The notes: a model not told the origin generated them from the sequence alone. Positions 7,570 to 16,388 are shown, counted from the stretch's first letter. The stretch: 26,014 nt of DNA from Gammaproteobacteria bacterium (GCA_030830595.1 JAURMS010000203.1:1-26014); one strand, 5' to 3'. Numbers and translations are program-made.

Positions 7570-8585
7570 TGGCCAGCCTTCATGTCGAGAACGGACCGAT
7601 CTTCGTGGTCGGTGCCCCGCGATCCGGGACGACCCTGTTGCAGCTGATCCTCGATGCCCATCCTCTGGTGGGGATGCAGGGCGAGCTGCACTTCTTCGAT
7701 CAGATCAACCAGTTGCGCGAAAGCTGGCCGTCCGTCATCTGCAAGGAAAATTTGCAGACGTTCTACCGGGGCCTGGAAAGGCTGGCTGCCTTTCAATACC
7801 TCCCCGAACTGAACCGCCACCTCGGATGGACCACCGAGCAGCTCCTGCATGCCGGAGGGAGCAGCCTGGAGGACTTCTTCCGATGCATGGTGGCCGCTCC
7901 GGCGAGGCTTGCCGGCAAACCATGGTGGGGAGAAAAGACGCCGGAGAACGTCCGCTACCTTGCGGATCTCGTCGAGATTTTCCCCAACGCGAAAATCCTG
8001 CATATCCATCGCGATCCGCGCGCAGTCGTAGCGTCACTGATGCAGGTCCCATGGGCTCCGGACAGCGTGCTCATCAATGCCTTGAAGTGGAAGATCGACA
8101 TGCTGTATGCGGATGAGTTCCTCAAGGCGGGTGGCCGCCTGCATGAGTTAGCATATGAAGAGCTGATCACTGATCCGAGGGCTTGCCTGCAGCGCGTCTG
8201 CGATTTCATCGGGGTGGATTTCGATGAACGAATGCTGGCTTTCCATCGTTCAGCCGGCGACAGGCTGCAAGGTGAGGCCTGGAAAGACGGCACGCTCCAG
8301 CCGGTCAATGCATCGTCGAGGGAAAAATGGACGACCGTGCTATCAAGGCCGGAATCAAGGCTGGTGGAAATCTTGGCAGGGTCTCTGACGGAGATGAGGC
8401 CGTCAAAAACGGAGGGCGTCGGCCTGCTGAGCCTGCTCGGCTGCACTGTTCGCGATCTGGGCCGCTATCTCGGCGAACGACGCCGCAGGAAGGAAGCCGG
8501 GTCGGCAGGAGTGATTGAGGGCGAAGAAGGCCGCCTCCGGGCGCGCCTCGTTCAGGCGCTGCTGCAGCGATCGCGAAAGCATTAA
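7569..8585 (+). CDS. PAPS-dependent sulfotransferase
   Basis: This 338-aa protein would move a sulfuryl group from PAPS to a hydroxyl, probably on a sugar, in the cytoplasm. The 5'-phosphosulfate loop is PIFVVGAPRSGTTLLQLIL (PRSGTT at residues 17-22). The 3'-phosphate-binding motif is LHIHRDPRAVVASL (R148-R151). WGEKTPEN (120-127) is another block common in bacterial members. Length fits the Sulfotransfer_1/3 group. The start is the ATG at 7569, overlapping the sulfatase TGA by one base (TGATG), with a GAGAG ribosome site. A further 23 in-frame codons upstream lie inside the sulfatase frame and are Arg-rich; they are not taken. Coupling to a sulfatase suggests the two act on the same or related sulfated glycans. 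Confidence 0.92.
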   Translation: MASLHVENGPIFVVGAPRSGTTLLQLILDAHPLVGMQGELHFFDQINQLRESWPSVICKENLQTFYRGLERLAAFQYLPELNRHLGWTTEQLLHAGGSSLEDFFRCMVAAPARLAGKPWWGEKTPENVRYLADLVEIFPNAKILHIHRDPRAVVASLMQVPWAPDSVLINALKWKIDMLYADEFLKAGGRLHELAYEELITDPRACLQRVCDFIGVDFDERMLAFHRSAGDRLQGEAWKDGTLQPVNASSREKWTTVLSRPESRLVEILAGSLTEMRPSKTEGVGLLSLLGCTVRDLGRYLGERRRRKEAGSAGVIEGEEGRLRARLVQALLQRSRKH

Positions 8586-8590
8586 ACCGT

Positions 8591-8609
8591 GAGTCAGGGT
8601 CCTGGACTC
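8591..8609. terminator. Hairpin between convergent genes
   Basis: The inverted repeat GAGTC-AGG-gt-CCT-g-GACTC, an 8-bp stem with one bulged G, lies in the 43-bp gap between the sulfotransferase stop (plus) and the GT2 stop (minus). Placed between converging genes it may stop transcripts from both sides. There is no clear T-run on either strand, so the call is modest. Confidence 0.4.
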
Positions 8610-8628
8610 GCGGGGGAGGTCGTCAGGC

Positions 8629-9684
8629 TCATCTCGTGACTCTCCTGACCAGCATCCAGTTCAACTCTGCCAGCCAGACCATGGAATTGACCAGCCAGCG
8701 AAGGATCGCCCTCCTGCCGACTGCAGCCGGTAACTCGATGCCACCAGCGGCGAACACCGCCGAATCCGGGGCTCGCCGACTCGCCTGGAAGCGGCATCTT
8801 GTTGAGAGGATTTCCCTTCTGTCGTGCCAGAACCTGCCCCAGCCTTTGAGATAGGCGGGCAGAAAACCCTGCAGCAGGGCCGCCATCAGGAGGTTGAACT
8901 CGAACAGCACCAAGGATGGCGCCATGACCAGCAGGCTGCGTCTTTGCCCAAGGGTACAAAGCAGCCGCAGTCGATTGTAGACCTGCCCCTCAGCCCTCGA
9001 CTTACCGTGATCCTTGGCATCATGAAGGCAGACAGCCCCCGGAACGTGGAGGCATCGGAGGCCGAACAAGGCCCCGCGCAACTGAAGTTCGGCATCGTCC
9101 GCCCAAGCGTGCAGATAGCCCTCGTCAAATGCCCCCACCTCGGCCAGCCGGCCTCGATCGAAAAGCATGATGCCTCCCCCAGCCGTCGCAAAAGGGGGGG
9201 GGCACCCGCGTTCGGCCACCGTGACTCCCCGGTAACTACCCGTGCTTACACCGAGGAAACTAATCTGGTTGCCGTCCTGGTAGATTCGGGATGGGTCAGT
9301 GGAATAAAGCAGCCGGGGTGTCGCACAAAAGCAATCCTGGTGGGCCTCGAGAACCTCGCGCATCCTGGCCACCGAGCCCGGCCGGAAGGTGACGTCGTTG
9401 TCGGTCAGCAGGATGAAGCGCGTGTTTGCAGCCGCCAGACCCGCATTACGCACCTTACCCAGATTGCCGGTGTTGCCCGGCATTTGCACAATCGGCACGG
9501 TGGGATGCGCTTCAGCCAGCCATTGCAAAGACCCGTCAGTCGAGCCATCGTCAACGACGACCAGGCGATCCACGCCCTCGGGAAGGCCGAGCAGAGAATC
9601 AATGGTGGCAGGCAGCGAGTCCATCCCATTGTAGTTGCAGATGACCGCCGTCACCCCGTCAAGGTGCTGGGAGGCGCTGGTCAT
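8629..9684 (-). CDS. Glycosyltransferase family 2
   Basis: This 351-aa protein starts at the ATG of the overlap ATGA with the upstream SDR gene. An extra 16 codons upstream in frame lie inside the SDR gene and are not taken. The GT-A fold is clear: TAVICNYNGMDSL, then VVVDDGSTDGS (nucleotide-binding DDGS), then LLTDNDVTF (DxD-like NDV after TD), then AGGGIMLFDRGRLAEVGAFDEGY and a HAWADDAELQLRG acceptor-side motif. The arrangement matches rhamnosyltransferase-like GT2 enzymes that extend a lipid-linked glycan on the cytoplasmic face. The C-terminal 100 residues have one or two hydrophobic stretches (LLVMAPSLVLFEFNLLMAALL). It is the last gene of the minus-strand carbohydrate operon. Confidence 0.9.
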   Translation of the reverse strand: MTSASQHLDGVTAVICNYNGMDSLPATIDSLLGLPEGVDRLVVVDDGSTDGSLQWLAEAHPTVPIVQMPGNTGNLGKVRNAGLAAANTRFILLTDNDVTFRPGSVARMREVLEAHQDCFCATPRLLYSTDPSRIYQDGNQISFLGVSTGSYRGVTVAERGCPPPFATAGGGIMLFDRGRLAEVGAFDEGYLHAWADDAELQLRGALFGLRCLHVPGAVCLHDAKDHGKSRAEGQVYNRLRLLCTLGQRRSLLVMAPSLVLFEFNLLMAALLQGFLPAYLKGWGRFWHDRREILSTRCRFQASRRAPDSAVFAAGGIELPAAVGRRAILRWLVNSMVWLAELNWMLVRRVTR

Positions 9685-10682
9685 TGCTGTGTTTCCGAAA
9701 AGGGCTCCAGTAACCCCTGCCCGACATACCAATCGAGGGTTCGTCCAATGCCCTCACGCGCCATGACCAGCGGTTGGTAGCCTAGGACTTTACGGGCTCT
9801 GGTGATTTCAAATTCGCGATGGTGGGTAAAAAATCCAACCCGCCTCCGGTGCAGGGGCGGATCGATACCCAACGGCCGACAAGCCAGCTCGCACAGGGCG
9901 CCGGCCAGATAGACCGGCCAGACTGGCACGGACCACCGCGGCACCGGGACACCCATCAACCCTGCAGCCATCCTGACAATCTCCCACAGGGTCGGCGCTT
10001 CCGGCCCCCCCAGCAGGAAAATCTTGCCCACGGCCTCTGGCAAGGACCCACAGAGGACAAACCCATCCACCAAATCGTCAACATGTACCAGGTGAAGACG
10101 GGTCGTCCCTGGTCCCACCATGACGAATACCCGGCGCTGAATCACCCTGAAAAGCTTCAGGAAACGCTTGTCGCCCTCACCGTAAATAGCTCCGGGCCTG
10201 ACGATCACGGTCGGCATGCCACTCGCCGACGCAGTCTGTATTTCCTGTTCAGCAGCAAGCTTCGAGCGCTGGTAAATGTCGTTTGCGCCGTAGCGGTAAT
10301 CCTCGTTCGCAGGCGGATTGGCCACGTGGCCATGCACACCGCCGGTAGAGCAGTGAATCAACCTGGAGCACCCGTGGACCCGGGCCGCTGCGATGACGTT
10401 CAGGGTGCCGCCGACGTTGATGTCCATGTAGTGCTTGTCGTGGTGCCCTGCCGTTCTGAACACCGAGGCCAGGTGATAGATTTGCTCACACTCGCGAGCC
10501 GCCCCCAGTACGTCTTGTCTGCTGGACAGCTGGCCAACGACGGGCTCAATGCCGTTCTCGAGCAAATTTGCCGCGTCACTCTCCGACCTGATCAGGGCCC
10601 TCACCTCGTGGCCCAGTGAGGCCAATCGGCGCGCCAGGTAGCCACCCGTAAAGCCAGTGGCGCCAGTGACCAGGATCTTCAT
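9681..10682 (-). CDS. NAD-dependent extended SDR (sugar epimerase/dehydratase-like)
   Basis: This 333-aa protein opens with the dinucleotide-binding motif TGATGFTGGYL (residues 6-16), and the catalytic pair YxxxK is YQRSK (Y137, K141). IHCSTGGVHG supplies the active-site Ser/Thr. IVRPGAIYGEGD (after the active site) and the LHLVHVDDLVDGF block are typical of extended short-chain dehydrogenases that epimerise or reduce nucleotide-activated or lipid-linked sugars. It also resembles the 3-beta-HSD/hopanoid-associated HpnA branch, so the substrate is not certain. Start and stop both overlap neighbours by 4 bases (ATGA), which indicates strong translational coupling in the operon. Confidence 0.88.
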   Translation of the reverse strand: MKILVTGATGFTGGYLARRLASLGHEVRALIRSESDAANLLENGIEPVVGQLSSRQDVLGAARECEQIYHLASVFRTAGHHDKHYMDINVGGTLNVIAAARVHGCSRLIHCSTGGVHGHVANPPANEDYRYGANDIYQRSKLAAEQEIQTASASGMPTVIVRPGAIYGEGDKRFLKLFRVIQRRVFVMVGPGTTRLHLVHVDDLVDGFVLCGSLPEAVGKIFLLGGPEAPTLWEIVRMAAGLMGVPVPRWSVPVWPVYLAGALCELACRPLGIDPPLHRRRVGFFTHHREFEITRARKVLGYQPLVMAREGIGRTLDWYVGQGLLEPFSETQQ

Positions 10683-11872
10683 GCCGACGCGCTCTTTGGA
10701 GACACCCTGGCAATCAACCCGGCGTAAGCGCCGGCAAGACGACGACGATAGGCAGCGGGCGTGTACTCACGCAGCGCAAGCTGCCGAGCGGACTCCCCAA
10801 TCTGGCGGCGTCGGTCGGGGTCGGCGAGCAAACGGCGAATGCCTGCGGCCAGCCCGTCCGGAGTCACCGGAACGAGTTCTGCAGTGGTGTGATCCAGCAC
10901 CTGGCTGTGCGACCTGATGTCGGTCGCAAGCAGGGCGACGCCAGACTGCATATAGGCATACACCTTCATGGGGGTATTGACTCCCTCCAGCCTCGGTGAC
11001 AGCAGGATATCAGCCTGAGCCATCAGGATTCCAAGCTGCTCGACCGGGCGTGGACCCGGCAGGAGCACCCTGTCCGCTATGCCGAGCTGCTCGGTGAGGA
11101 GCTCCAATCGACCCCTGGCATCCTCAGGGCCGCCGACGATGACGAATTTACACGGCATGTCTGGACCGAGCAGCGCAACAGCCTCCAGCAACAGCTCGAT
11201 ACCTTGATAATGTCCAAGGTTGCCCACGTAAAGGGCCAAAGCCTCATGTGATTTCGCCAACCCACGTAGGTCCATGGAGGGAATACCCTGGGGTTCGGAG
11301 GCCACGGAGAAGTCGGGCAAGACGACCACCGCCTCGGCACTGACATCAGTCATGACCAGTTCGGCGAGATCGGGGCACACGGGCAAGACCAACGAGGCGC
11401 GACGGATGGCCAATCTCTCCACCCGACGCAGGAGGCTACGAATCCGAGACAGGAAGCGCCACTTGCCCGTCACACCTTCCGACAGGCAGGAGTCCATGTC
11501 ATAAACCAGTGGCGTCCCTCTCAACGCCGACCACAAGGCAGCTGGGAAGAGCGCTTCCTCGACCGCATGAACGACGTCGTATCTCTTACACAACATAAGC
11601 CAGAATAGTTTCGGCATCATCCATGCATCGCATGCCAGCTTGCCGAGGGAGATGCCGACACCTACTTCCCGCACTAACGGAGGCCGTGGACTGCGCAGGA
11701 GACGCAACCCTGGGTATGCAATGTCATCACCCATGGGATAGGCGAGCAGATCAACCTGATGGCCGAGGTCACACAAAGCCTCCACCAGGAACCTGACGGC
11801 CATGGGCGTGCCTCGCTCGACCATGAACGGCTGCGGAGCGACCACCAGGATCCTCAGGCTGGACGGCGTCAC
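10679..11872 (-). CDS. Glycosyltransferase family 4
   Basis: This 397-aa protein starts at the GTG overlapping the methyltransferase stop (GTGA), with a GGGAG ribosome site 8 bases upstream. The longer open frame (62 more codons) lies inside the methyltransferase gene and lacks domain features. The N-terminal Rossmann half reads LRILVVAPQPFMVERGTPM..VRFLVEAL; the C-terminal half has LYVGNLGHYQGIELLLEAV and FVIVGGPED, then ILLSPRLEGVNTPMKVYAYMQSGVALLATD, the nucleotide-sugar site of GT-B enzymes. The NTPMKxYxYM form is common in retaining GT4 enzymes of polysaccharide loci. It should act on the cytoplasmic face of the inner membrane. Donor and acceptor cannot be read from sequence. Confidence 0.92.
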   Translation of the reverse strand: MTPSSLRILVVAPQPFMVERGTPMAVRFLVEALCDLGHQVDLLAYPMGDDIAYPGLRLLRSPRPPLVREVGVGISLGKLACDAWMMPKLFWLMLCKRYDVVHAVEEALFPAALWSALRGTPLVYDMDSCLSEGVTGKWRFLSRIRSLLRRVERLAIRRASLVLPVCPDLAELVMTDVSAEAVVVLPDFSVASEPQGIPSMDLRGLAKSHEALALYVGNLGHYQGIELLLEAVALLGPDMPCKFVIVGGPEDARGRLELLTEQLGIADRVLLPGPRPVEQLGILMAQADILLSPRLEGVNTPMKVYAYMQSGVALLATDIRSHSQVLDHTTAELVPVTPDGLAAGIRRLLADPDRRRQIGESARQLALREYTPAAYRRRLAGAYAGLIARVSPKSASA

Positions 11873-12615
11873 CGATTCGGCTCCCGAACCGCCCTGACCA
11901 GCACCGGCGACCCGTAGGCAGGGGCAAGGCCGATCGCATCTGCCAGCGCCTCGATCCACCTCAGTGGTGCAATCGCACCCGTCATCCTGTGCAACACCAT
12001 GGGCAGCACGAGTTGACCTGACCAGGCAACGGGCCTGAACCCATGACTCAGCAGGCATTCCTCGAGCTCCGCGCGGGAGAAATTCCGGTATGTCCGGGTA
12101 TTGCCCTCATAACGCTTTTTGGCAGTGAAAAGGAGTGGAGTCAGGGCGTTGATCCCCCTCGTGCTCGGAAAATCAAAGACCAGTTCCCGGCTGGATGTCC
12201 TGCACAGCTCAGCCAGTACGCCCTTCCAGTCCTCTACGTGGGTCAGCAAGCGGATAGCAACCACCATGTCGTATCCGCGGTCCGGGGCGGGAATTGCCTC
12301 CAGAGGGCCTAGCAGGAAACTGCAGTCGCGTACTCCGTGCAACTCGCGCAGGTTGCTCTCGCAAACCGGACTGGTACCGTGGACGGTGACGGTCCAGCCT
12401 CGCTCCGCCAGCAGCGGAGCGAGTTGCCCGTGTGCCCCGCCCACATCCAGAACGCGCCCCGCGGGGGTGCGGTCCAACAACTTCCAGAAGACTGCGGCCT
12501 GACGTTGCAAAAAATACCTGCCCGCTGGACCTGAGAAACGCCCAAGATAATCCGCGGAAGACGTCTCAACGTCGGGGTTGGCACCGGTGGTCTGGGAGGC
12601 ATTCAGGCTCTCCAT
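11869..12615 (-). CDS. SAM-dependent class I methyltransferase
   Basis: This 248-aa protein has SAM motif I VLDVGGAHGQLAPLLAERG (residues 55-73), a motif with GGAHG in place of the usual GxGxG. YDMVVAIRLLTHVEDW is the motif II/III region with the usual D-x-V-x-x. The later FDFPSTRGINALTPLLFTAKKRY and NFSRAELEECLLSHGF blocks are common in methyltransferases of sugar and polyketide pathways. In this operon it likely methylates a sugar or the reducing end of a glycan. The start ATG has a good AGGGAAG site that overlaps the flippase stop by proximity (2-bp gap). The 3' end overlaps the GT4 start. Confidence 0.88.
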   Translation of the reverse strand: MESLNASQTTGANPDVETSSADYLGRFSGPAGRYFLQRQAAVFWKLLDRTPAGRVLDVGGAHGQLAPLLAERGWTVTVHGTSPVCESNLRELHGVRDCSFLLGPLEAIPAPDRGYDMVVAIRLLTHVEDWKGVLAELCRTSSRELVFDFPSTRGINALTPLLFTAKKRYEGNTRTYRNFSRAELEECLLSHGFRPVAWSGQLVLPMVLHRMTGAIAPLRWIEALADAIGLAPAYGSPVLVRAVREPNR

Positions 12616-12617
12616 GG

Positions 12618-14093
12618 CTAGCTTCCCTGACCAATATCGGGCGATTCAGCCACTCGTAGATCCTCACTGTCTGCGTGGCGGCGCCGGCCTTGGACCGGGT
12701 ACAAACCTAGGATCCAGCAGCCCCCAAGGTATGCGCAGGCGACGACTGTCAGTTCCACGATCAGCCCGGCGCCAGCCGAGTGCCACCAGTGAGACAGCAG
12801 GGCTAATGGCAGCGTGAGCACTACGATCCTGATCAGGACCGCAGGCTCGATCAACGCGCCAAAGCTCCGTCTGACCTCGAGTGCCACCAGAGTGGTCGCA
12901 GCAGCCAGTGCAAGCAGCGCCCCTGCAGCAGCCCCAACGGCGGACAAGCCTGGCACAAGGACAAAACCCGCCACGATGGCCAAGCCGACCCCAGCGTAAA
13001 CCCGCATACCACCGGCTGCCGAACGATCCCCCGCAATCAACATGCCCTGCAGGCAGATGAGTGCAGTCAAAAATCCGCCATGAGAAAACAACAGCAGCAT
13101 CATGATGCGCTGTGCCTCAACGTAGGCATCAGAGTAAAACAAGGCGAGCAAATCGCCTGCATTTGCCGAGCCGATCACACAAGAGGGAATCAGGGCAACC
13201 ATGAGCATCCGGTTCCCATCAAGCACTAATCTTCTCGTCTCGTGTGGTGGATCGACGGCCCGGGACCGTGCCAGCATAGGGACCATGACGCCGACAAGCA
13301 CGACTCCCAGTGCATTGGGAACGCGCGCCAGGCTCAGTGCGGCCACGTAGTAACCCCGCTGCTCCGGGGCAAGGACGGGGTCGAGGGCATTGAGGAGCCA
13401 GAGATCCATGGAGGTCAACAAAACCATCGCTACCTCGCCGAACGAGATGGGAATCGCCAGGGCAACCAAACCACTCACCATGGCCCTGGATGGACCTATC
13501 GGCACAAGACCTACCCTCAGCAGAATCACCAGCACGCCACATACGGAAGCAAGAACGTTTGCCACCAAGGCCGCCTCGATGGTCAGGCTCCCGGTACCCA
13601 CGAGCAGCATGACCGCCAGCAAGCGGCTCAAGCCATAGACGATCGTGGCAATACCCACCCATTTGAAATCGAATCGACCGCTCAAAACGGCTGTAAGCGC
13701 CAGATAAGCCGCGTAGCATGGCAGGTCGAGCAAGGCGATCCTGAGTAGCCCTCCCCCGTTTGTGATGTTTAACAGTTCGGCGAGCGCCGGCGCTAGAAGC
13801 CACAGCACACCAAATGCGACCAGGTTGGTCCCTACCAACAGGAACGTGCCATTGGAGGCTATCCCTGCTGCCCTATCAGAATCCCGACTGATCGAGCGAA
13901 TCATTGCCTGTGGCAACCCAAGGCGCAGGATCAATTCACAGCTGGCCAGGACAGCGTAGACCAGCCCATATACACCGTAGGTTTCGGGCCCGAACTGCCT
14001 GGCAAGTATCACGACGGTTGCATAGCTGGTAACGGAAAGCACTCCGAAGCCAAGTAACCTCCATGCAGCCCCTGAGGACATGGTCGCGCTCAA
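12618..14093 (-). CDS. Wzx-type polysaccharide flippase (MOP superfamily)
   Basis: This 491-aa protein has about 12-14 hydrophobic segments and the N-terminal pattern LARQFGPETYGVYGLVYAVLAS, typical of Wzx/PST exporters that flip lipid-linked oligosaccharides to the periplasm. The start is taken as TTG at 14093: a GGGAGGT ribosome site lies 6 bases upstream, while the in-frame ATG at 14081 would have that site about 18 bases away. The TTG overlaps the stop of the oxidoreductase gene (TTGA). A second, unrelated-looking flippase gene occurs at 23863-25443, so the window may build two lipid-linked glycans or have one spare exporter. Confidence 0.92.
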   Translation of the reverse strand: MSATMSSGAAWRLLGFGVLSVTSYATVVILARQFGPETYGVYGLVYAVLASCELILRLGLPQAMIRSISRDSDRAAGIASNGTFLLVGTNLVAFGVLWLLAPALAELLNITNGGGLLRIALLDLPCYAAYLALTAVLSGRFDFKWVGIATIVYGLSRLLAVMLLVGTGSLTIEAALVANVLASVCGVLVILLRVGLVPIGPSRAMVSGLVALAIPISFGEVAMVLLTSMDLWLLNALDPVLAPEQRGYYVAALSLARVPNALGVVLVGVMVPMLARSRAVDPPHETRRLVLDGNRMLMVALIPSCVIGSANAGDLLALFYSDAYVEAQRIMMLLLFSHGGFLTALICLQGMLIAGDRSAAGGMRVYAGVGLAIVAGFVLVPGLSAVGAAAGALLALAAATTLVALEVRRSFGALIEPAVLIRIVVLTLPLALLSHWWHSAGAGLIVELTVVACAYLGGCWILGLYPVQGRRRHADSEDLRVAESPDIGQGS

Positions 14094-15523
14094 GCGGCCA
14101 CCTCCCGAGGAAGATCCTGCATCAGTGGCCTGAGGATCGAATCAAGCTTTGCCGGATCCGAGTGACTCCAGGCTGTCCGCCTGCAGACGAGATCCTCGAC
14201 GCTGAACACCGACTCCTCCCTCAGCAGCCTGGCAATGACCTGGGATGAGTCGGCTACGCTGAGCCTGCGTAGGGCACTGGAATCGATGAGCCAATGAGTG
14301 TCAGCGGCCAGCGGAATGGATGAGTAAGGAACTGCCCTGGACTCCGGGAACAGCCGATCAATCAACCTGGAGGCCAGCACGTTAGCCGTGGTGTATTTCA
14401 CTCCACTCACTGAGAACAGGCCGCTTGCGCCACTTTCCTCGCCGTAATTCAGAATCTGCTCCCTTTCCATGGGCGCAAGACCCGTCACACTGCTCGCCGG
14501 AAGGAGTCCCGAATAGCGTTGCAGGACGCGCGCATTGCGGATGCCCAACCCTGGCAAAGCAGCATCAAGTTGCCGCTGCAGCAGTGATGCCTCATCGTCT
14601 GTCAATACGGTATCCAGGCACCCTTCGGGCCGACTGAAGTAGCCAGTACCAGCCATCATGACGCCGTGACAGGGCACAAAGAAAAAAGTCTGTGAACCCT
14701 TTAGTGGCGCATAGGCACCCACGGCGGTTCCGGCCTCCATGGGAATGTCGAGAAGCAGGTTAGCCGCCAGAAGCGGCGGATAAGCGGGGCGGCGCACCGA
14801 TGACGCGAGAATGCCGGATGCAGGTCCTGTGCAGTCAACTATTTTACTGGCCCGTAAAGTGTGCGCTCCACCCTGGACACGGTCATGAATCACCACTCCC
14901 TCTACACGAGCACGTTCCAACAGGACCCGATCGACGCGACAATAGTTCAAGGCAGTCGATCCATAGCGACAGCCATCCCTGACGAGTTCCATCAGGATAC
15001 GCTCCGGAGAGCGCATGAGGCAGTCGTACCAGCTGGCCGCACCCCTGTGTGCGATGGCCAGCAACTCCCTCGGGAAATCGACTTCCCTATCGGTTGGAAT
15101 AATCCTTCCACGAGCCATTGGCCATGCCTTTTGCAGGTCCATGGTGACCAATCTCGTGAGCGCATCATTGGCTGCAAGCGCCGCCTTGAGCACCAACGGC
15201 CGCCTGAGTCCCTGACCATCCAGCGGCAGGACACAGCGAAGGGGTTCGACCAATTCCGGAAAAGTCAGACCCCATTGCGTGCGCGCACGGACGGATTGCA
15301 GGAATCTTGAGAAGTTACCACTCTGCAGGTAGCGCAGCCCCCCATGGAGGATACGCAGTGAGTTCCAACTGGTGCCAGATCCGAAATCTCCGGCCTCGCA
15401 CAGACATGCGTGAAGGCCCCTTCTCGCCGCTTCCCAGAATAGGCAGGCACCGTGGATCCCGCCACCAACTACCAGCAAATCATGGCTGGCTGACGACGCC
15501 CCGTTTATGTCACGACCGATCAA
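14090..15523 (-). CDS. GlpD-like FAD-dependent oxidoreductase
   Basis: This 477-aa protein has the FAD-binding motif DLLVVGGGIHGACLFWEAARRG (GGGIHG, residues 20-25) with the acidic residue E43, followed by TSWNSLRILHGGLRYLQ (51-67), close to the GTSSRS.KLIHGGLRYL signature of aerobic glycerol-3-phosphate dehydrogenase. VSGVKYTTA matches the GlpD GGKYTT block, and the C-terminal LLREESVFSVEDLVCRRT matches the GlpD cap domain's helical RRT region. Slightly shorter than GlpD (about 500 aa). The start is TTG at 15523 with GGAGA 7 bases upstream and no in-frame ATG nearby. Its place in a glycan operon suggests oxidation of a polyol phosphate or a sugar-linked substrate rather than glycerol use; that is inference. 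It is the second gene of the operon. Confidence 0.85.
   Translation of the reverse strand: MIGRDINGASSASHDLLVVGGGIHGACLFWEAARRGLHACLCEAGDFGSGTSWNSLRILHGGLRYLQSGNFSRFLQSVRARTQWGLTFPELVEPLRCVLPLDGQGLRRPLVLKAALAANDALTRLVTMDLQKAWPMARGRIIPTDREVDFPRELLAIAHRGAASWYDCLMRSPERILMELVRDGCRYGSTALNYCRVDRVLLERARVEGVVIHDRVQGGAHTLRASKIVDCTGPASGILASSVRRPAYPPLLAANLLLDIPMEAGTAVGAYAPLKGSQTFFFVPCHGVMMAGTGYFSRPEGCLDTVLTDDEASLLQRQLDAALPGLGIRNARVLQRYSGLLPASSVTGLAPMEREQILNYGEESGASGLFSVSGVKYTTANVLASRLIDRLFPESRAVPYSSIPLAADTHWLIDSSALRRLSVADSSQVIARLLREESVFSVEDLVCRRTAWSHSDPAKLDSILRPLMQDLPREVAA
14100..14106 (-). promoter_or_regulatory. Shine-Dalgarno site that decides the TTG start of the flippase
   Basis: GGGAGGT on the minus strand lies 6 bases before the TTG at 14093 and 18 bases before the ATG at 14081. 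Normal spacing is 5-9 bases, so it favours the TTG. The site is inside the 3' end of the oxidoreductase gene. Confidence 0.6.
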
Positions 15524-15566
15524 GCATCCGTCTCCAGACTGCAGTCCATGCTACTGACGACGGACG

Positions 15567-16388
15567 TCAACCGCTACTACGCAGCCGAAGATAGCGCTGG
15601 TAAACGCGGATGCCGCCCTGGTTGAGTAAAAAACGCCCAAGGGCCATGGGCCTGCCATATGGCAAGGGTGAAGACGGCCGGGATCTCAGCCAATCCCGTA
15701 AGACCCTCCAGGGATCCCGCTCAGACAGCCCAATTTCCGCCCTGAACCCAAAGCTGCCGATACGCATCACATCTCCCAGGATCGGGAATGGATCCGAGCC
15801 CGGCAGAATCCTGAAGCCCCGCCTCTCCGCACCCGTAAGCAAGGGCGGAGGGTCTATCAAGCCAAGCCTGCCTCCATTGTCCCCAAGGAAAACTGCTGAA
15901 GGCTCCACCCAGTTCAGCATGCTTTGCAGTACTTCCAGTCGCCGTCCGGTCCACTTTCCCAGACCCCATGGAATTACCGTCAAGCCAATGCTGCCGTGCA
16001 TGGCCTCAAGTGCCTCAGCCAGCGACATGCCATCGGGGAATTCCTGCAAGGTACCGAGGCACAGAACCTCAAAGCCCTCGATCGTACGGACCTGCCGCCC
16101 ACAGATGACTGCCAAAACATGCCGGCCATCCGATGCGAGTAACGAATGCGGCTCATCGTTTGAATGACGAATTTCCCATCTGCCTATCGCCGACGAAATA
16201 GCAAGCTGTTCAAAAACCTGCTCCTCGCAGGACTGAGTCAAAAGCAAAACGCCCCTGACGCTGTTCGGATTGGCGCTTTCCAGCCGTGTGAAGTTGCGTG
16301 CCGCAGCATCCAGCGCTTTCGATACGCAATCAATGCGATGCAAGTGGACGTGAGCGTCCACCGGGATCGATGCAGTTTCTACGGACAT
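15567..16388 (-). CDS. HxH-motif metal-hydrolase-like protein, first gene of the minus-strand operon
   Basis: This 273-aa protein carries VDAHVHLHR near the N-terminus (His13 and His15), the metal-binding HxH seen in PHP and amidohydrolase (TIM-barrel) enzymes. Later blocks LTVIPWGLGKW, VFLGDNGGR and FRILPGSDPFPI could supply other strand ends of such a barrel, with the GSDP Asp as a candidate metal ligand. The C-terminus is basic (VYQRYLRLRSSG). The start is ambiguous: ATG at 16388 is used, but a TTG at 16403 adds five residues; neither has a strong ribosome site. It lies 43 bp before the GlpD-like gene. Possible roles include hydrolysis of a phosphoester or a cyclic amide; substrate unknown. 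Confidence 0.72.
   Translation of the reverse strand: MSVETASIPVDAHVHLHRIDCVSKALDAAARNFTRLESANPNSVRGVLLLTQSCEEQVFEQLAISSAIGRWEIRHSNDEPHSLLASDGRHVLAVICGRQVRTIEGFEVLCLGTLQEFPDGMSLAEALEAMHGSIGLTVIPWGLGKWTGRRLEVLQSMLNWVEPSAVFLGDNGGRLGLIDPPPLLTGAERRGFRILPGSDPFPILGDVMRIGSFGFRAEIGLSERDPWRVLRDWLRSRPSSPLPYGRPMALGRFLLNQGGIRVYQRYLRLRSSG

Noticed and set aside
9180..9210. Run of G residues (ggggggg) as a possible assembly slip
   Set aside because: It lies inside the GT2 gene where the reading frame and motifs continue correctly on both sides (RGCPPPFATAGGG), so no frameshift is present.
8824..9780. 318-codon plus-strand frame opposite the GT2 gene
   Set aside because: The minus-strand frame carries DDGS and other GT2 motifs; this one carries none.
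9819..10619. 266-codon plus-strand frame opposite the SDR gene
   Set aside because: Composition is random and the minus frame has TGATGFTGG and YxxxK.
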